In this document: one piece after another, positions 62,539-64,000 of the stretch
How the letters are laid out: each line of letters starts with the position of its first letter
Numbering within the stretch: the stretch's first letter is position 1
Assembly (NCBI RefSeq): GCF_004766125.1
Contig: NZ_SJSA01000001.1
Span: forward strand, 2,207,963 to 2,271,962
DNA: 64,000 nucleotides
Direction: 5' to 3'
DNA from: Duncaniella freteri
Lineage (GTDB): Bacteria > Bacteroidota > Bacteroidia > Bacteroidales > Muribaculaceae
Translations under genes and position numbers: made by a program
The notes under the pieces: model-generated
The model's input: the letters and a program-made list of their open reading frames with translations, nothing else
The model's database searches: none
Told to the model about the DNA's origin: nothing

Positions 62539-63490
62539 ATGACAATGGACAAAATATTAGGTAATTTTCTGACACAGGCAAACAAAGATTTTCCTCTGGA
62601 CTGCGAGACGCTGGACTATTGCAAAAAATGGTGGCACTTGCAGCCATTGCCGGCAACATAGGAGGCGACCGTGTGGTTCTCTGGGGTTGCGAGCCCAACA
62701 GCGAGGGGACCGCAGGGGGCTGGCTATGTATTCGTAAGGACCAAGAACGCGCCGGAGGGTGAGGTTCTGCCCTGGGATGGCGGACCGACCACAAGCGGCA
62801 TGTATGTGAAACAAGAAGCAATCCCGGTAAGTGCAATAATACGGACTACCCGAAAGCCTACACGCGCCGGAGTCTTGCGCCCGGCATAGGAGAGGAAAAC
62901 TACACTGGGAGAGCTTCACAGACATTAAGAGCATAAAGGGACTGATGGACGAGAACCGGTCGCTCCGCAATGAGCTGGGCGGCCGTTCAGCCGGCACCCG
63001 TTGGGGATAGTCCAGATGTGGGCCGGTTCCGGGTGCCACAAGGCTATGTGCTATGTGACGGACAGCCATTAAGGAAGTCCGATCATCCGGAGCTGTTCAA
63101 TGCCATTGGCTCGACATTCAACACACTGCGGTAAACGCGAACGGCGTAAGGTACACGACCCAGGATGGTTATTTCAGGGTACTGACCTGAGGGGACGTTT
63201 CGTTGTCGGTCTCCATGACAGTGACGGGACTATGAGAGCCCCGGGACCGGCGGCGGACTGAAGAAAGTGACGCTCACGGAGGAGACAATACCCCGTCACA
63301 GCCATGAGGAGAATGCTGTGGAAAGGGGGAAGCGGAGACTGGAAAGGGCACGGCAGCAATTCCTGGCCTAATGCCACAACAATATTCGAGTGTTCACCTC
63401 ATGGGATAAACACACTGGACTATGGCAAGGGTGAGAGCTCACGAGAACCGCCCCCCAATATATGTGCTGGCATACATAAATGCGCGTTAA
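62539..63490 (+). pseudogene. Broken tail fibre with phage collar domain
   Basis: Starts MTMDKILGNFLTQANKDFPL, then several frameshifts. Pieces recoverable in different frames include MVALAAIAGNIGGDRVVLWG, VRTKNAPEGEVLPWDGGPTT, GLMDENRSLRNELG, the collar motif VPQGYVLCDGQPLRKSDHPE, LRGRFVVGLHDSD, GTGGGLKKVTLTEETIPRHS, and a final YVLAYINAR before TAA. It would be the host-recognition fibre tip. It is either decayed or affected by sequence errors. Confidence 0.7.
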
Positions 63491-63516
63491 GTAGACATAA
63501 ATAATACCCCGAGATT

Positions 63517-64000
63517 ATGGCAATAAGGACAATAGCACAGCTAAAAGCGTGGTTCCGTCGTGGGAAGTACCCGACGGAGGAGCAGTTCGCCGACTGGCTC
63601 GATAGCTACGTGCACAAGGAGGAAAGCATTATCCCCGTAATACAGGTGGAGGGGGCTAGCGGAGCAGCTCAACAGAAGTATGTCGCTTCGGAAGGGCATG
63701 AGCTGGAACGGCAAACATTGAACTAAAGGGAGATTATGAGACGCACAAGAAGACATCGGGATGAGCCGTTTTGACAATATATCCGGGTGTGATCGAGGAT
63801 CTGGAGACCGAGAATGAGAGGCAACAACGGAGATTGATTCACTGAATGCCGAAGTTGAGGTCATCCATAGAAGGACTCGTCACAGGACAAAGAGATCTCA
63901 GCACTGCATGATACGGACAGGAGACCAGCAGATGAGCATTGACTCGCTCGATGGAAGGGCAGACACTTTGGAGCTGGGTATACGTATGCATGTCTCGGAC
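63517..64000 (+). pseudogene. Fibre-associated protein, frameshifted and cut by window end
   Basis: Begins MAIRTIAQLKAWFRRGKYPT then EEQFADWLDSYVHKEE, a common start for fibre or fibre-assembly proteins in Bacteroidales phages. A premature stop lies at 63724-63726, after which coding-like text continues in other frames (SGVIEDLETENE; MSIDSLDGRADTLELG). It runs off the window. Confidence 0.6.

Larger units (their letters stand above)
14193..64000 (+). mobile_element. Mu-like transposable prophage (right end outside window)
   Basis: The gene content is that of a Mu-like myovirus: repressor, MuA transposase, MuB, GemA-like and DUF3164 early proteins, then gp28-type terminase, DUF935 portal, MuF, gpG morphogenesis, gp36-type protein, capsid, sheath, tube, tape measure and baseplate. 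The left terminus should be within about 14,170-14,221; a TG dinucleotide at 14193 is one candidate, 28 bp before the first putative MuA site. The five-base target duplication cannot be read because the right end is missing. Late genes are split into two divergent operons, unlike Mu. A mobilizable element interrupts muF. Confidence 0.9.

Noticed and set aside
1..64000. CRISPR array
   Set aside because: No regularly spaced series of repeats with unique spacers was seen on either strand.

Overview
The window is a Bacteroidales chromosome segment, with family-level placement (for example Muribaculaceae) only inferred. The grounds are a SusC/SusD pair under a FecR anti-sigma factor, TamB, a fucosidase-type glycoside hydrolase, promoters of the TTG-N19/20-TAnnTTTG type, and mobile genes of Bacteroides type.

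Region 1 (1-14.2 kb) is host chromosome. It holds the 3' end of a GH95-like glycosidase, tamB, a thioredoxin-like lipoprotein that has lost its CxxC, an intact ISAs1-family insertion sequence sitting at the base of a terminator hairpin, and a fecR-susC-susD polysaccharide-uptake locus. The susC gene carries both a stop codon and a frameshift.

Region 2 (about 14.2 kb to the window end) is a Mu-like transposable prophage with a contractile tail. It is cut off at the right edge. Its left end carries candidate transposase-binding sites, a leftward repressor, and then rightward early genes (MuA, MuB, GemA-like, DUF3164). Late genes form two divergent operons starting near 50.87 kb. The leftward operon (50.7 to 22.5 kb) encodes terminase, a hub/spike baseplate group, tail-fibre-like proteins, portal, MuF and virion morphogenesis. 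The rightward operon (51.0 to 64 kb) starts with an initiator-type tRNA and continues with protease, capsid, lysis genes, sheath, tube, frameshifted tail chaperones, tape measure, baseplate and tail fibre. The two promoters are arranged symmetrically around a perfect palindrome. The last 2 kb is full of frameshifts.

Region 3 (24,792-42,055) is a 17-kb integrative mobilizable element nested inside the prophage muF gene. It is bounded by GTTATGT repeats, and removing one repeat plus the element restores a continuous muF reading frame. The element has a tyrosine integrase, a helix-turn-helix protein, a RepA-like ATPase, a primase-like protein, an oriT-like region and a MobC/relaxase module.

The element's cargo is the most interesting part: a tight leftward seven-gene operon (41,175-31,772). 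It encodes a vWA-like lipoprotein, a small membrane protein, a tubulin/FtsZ-like protein, a 1044-residue actin/Hsp70-like ATPase, a MotA/ZorA-like channel with a long cytoplasmic tail, a MotB/ZorB-like OmpA protein and a DUF4357-like protein. I read it as an ion-driven, envelope-anchored machine coupled to two cytoskeletal-type NTPases. It is probably a membrane-remodelling or anti-phage system related to, but distinct from, Zorya. This function is inference; the domain calls rest on visible motifs.
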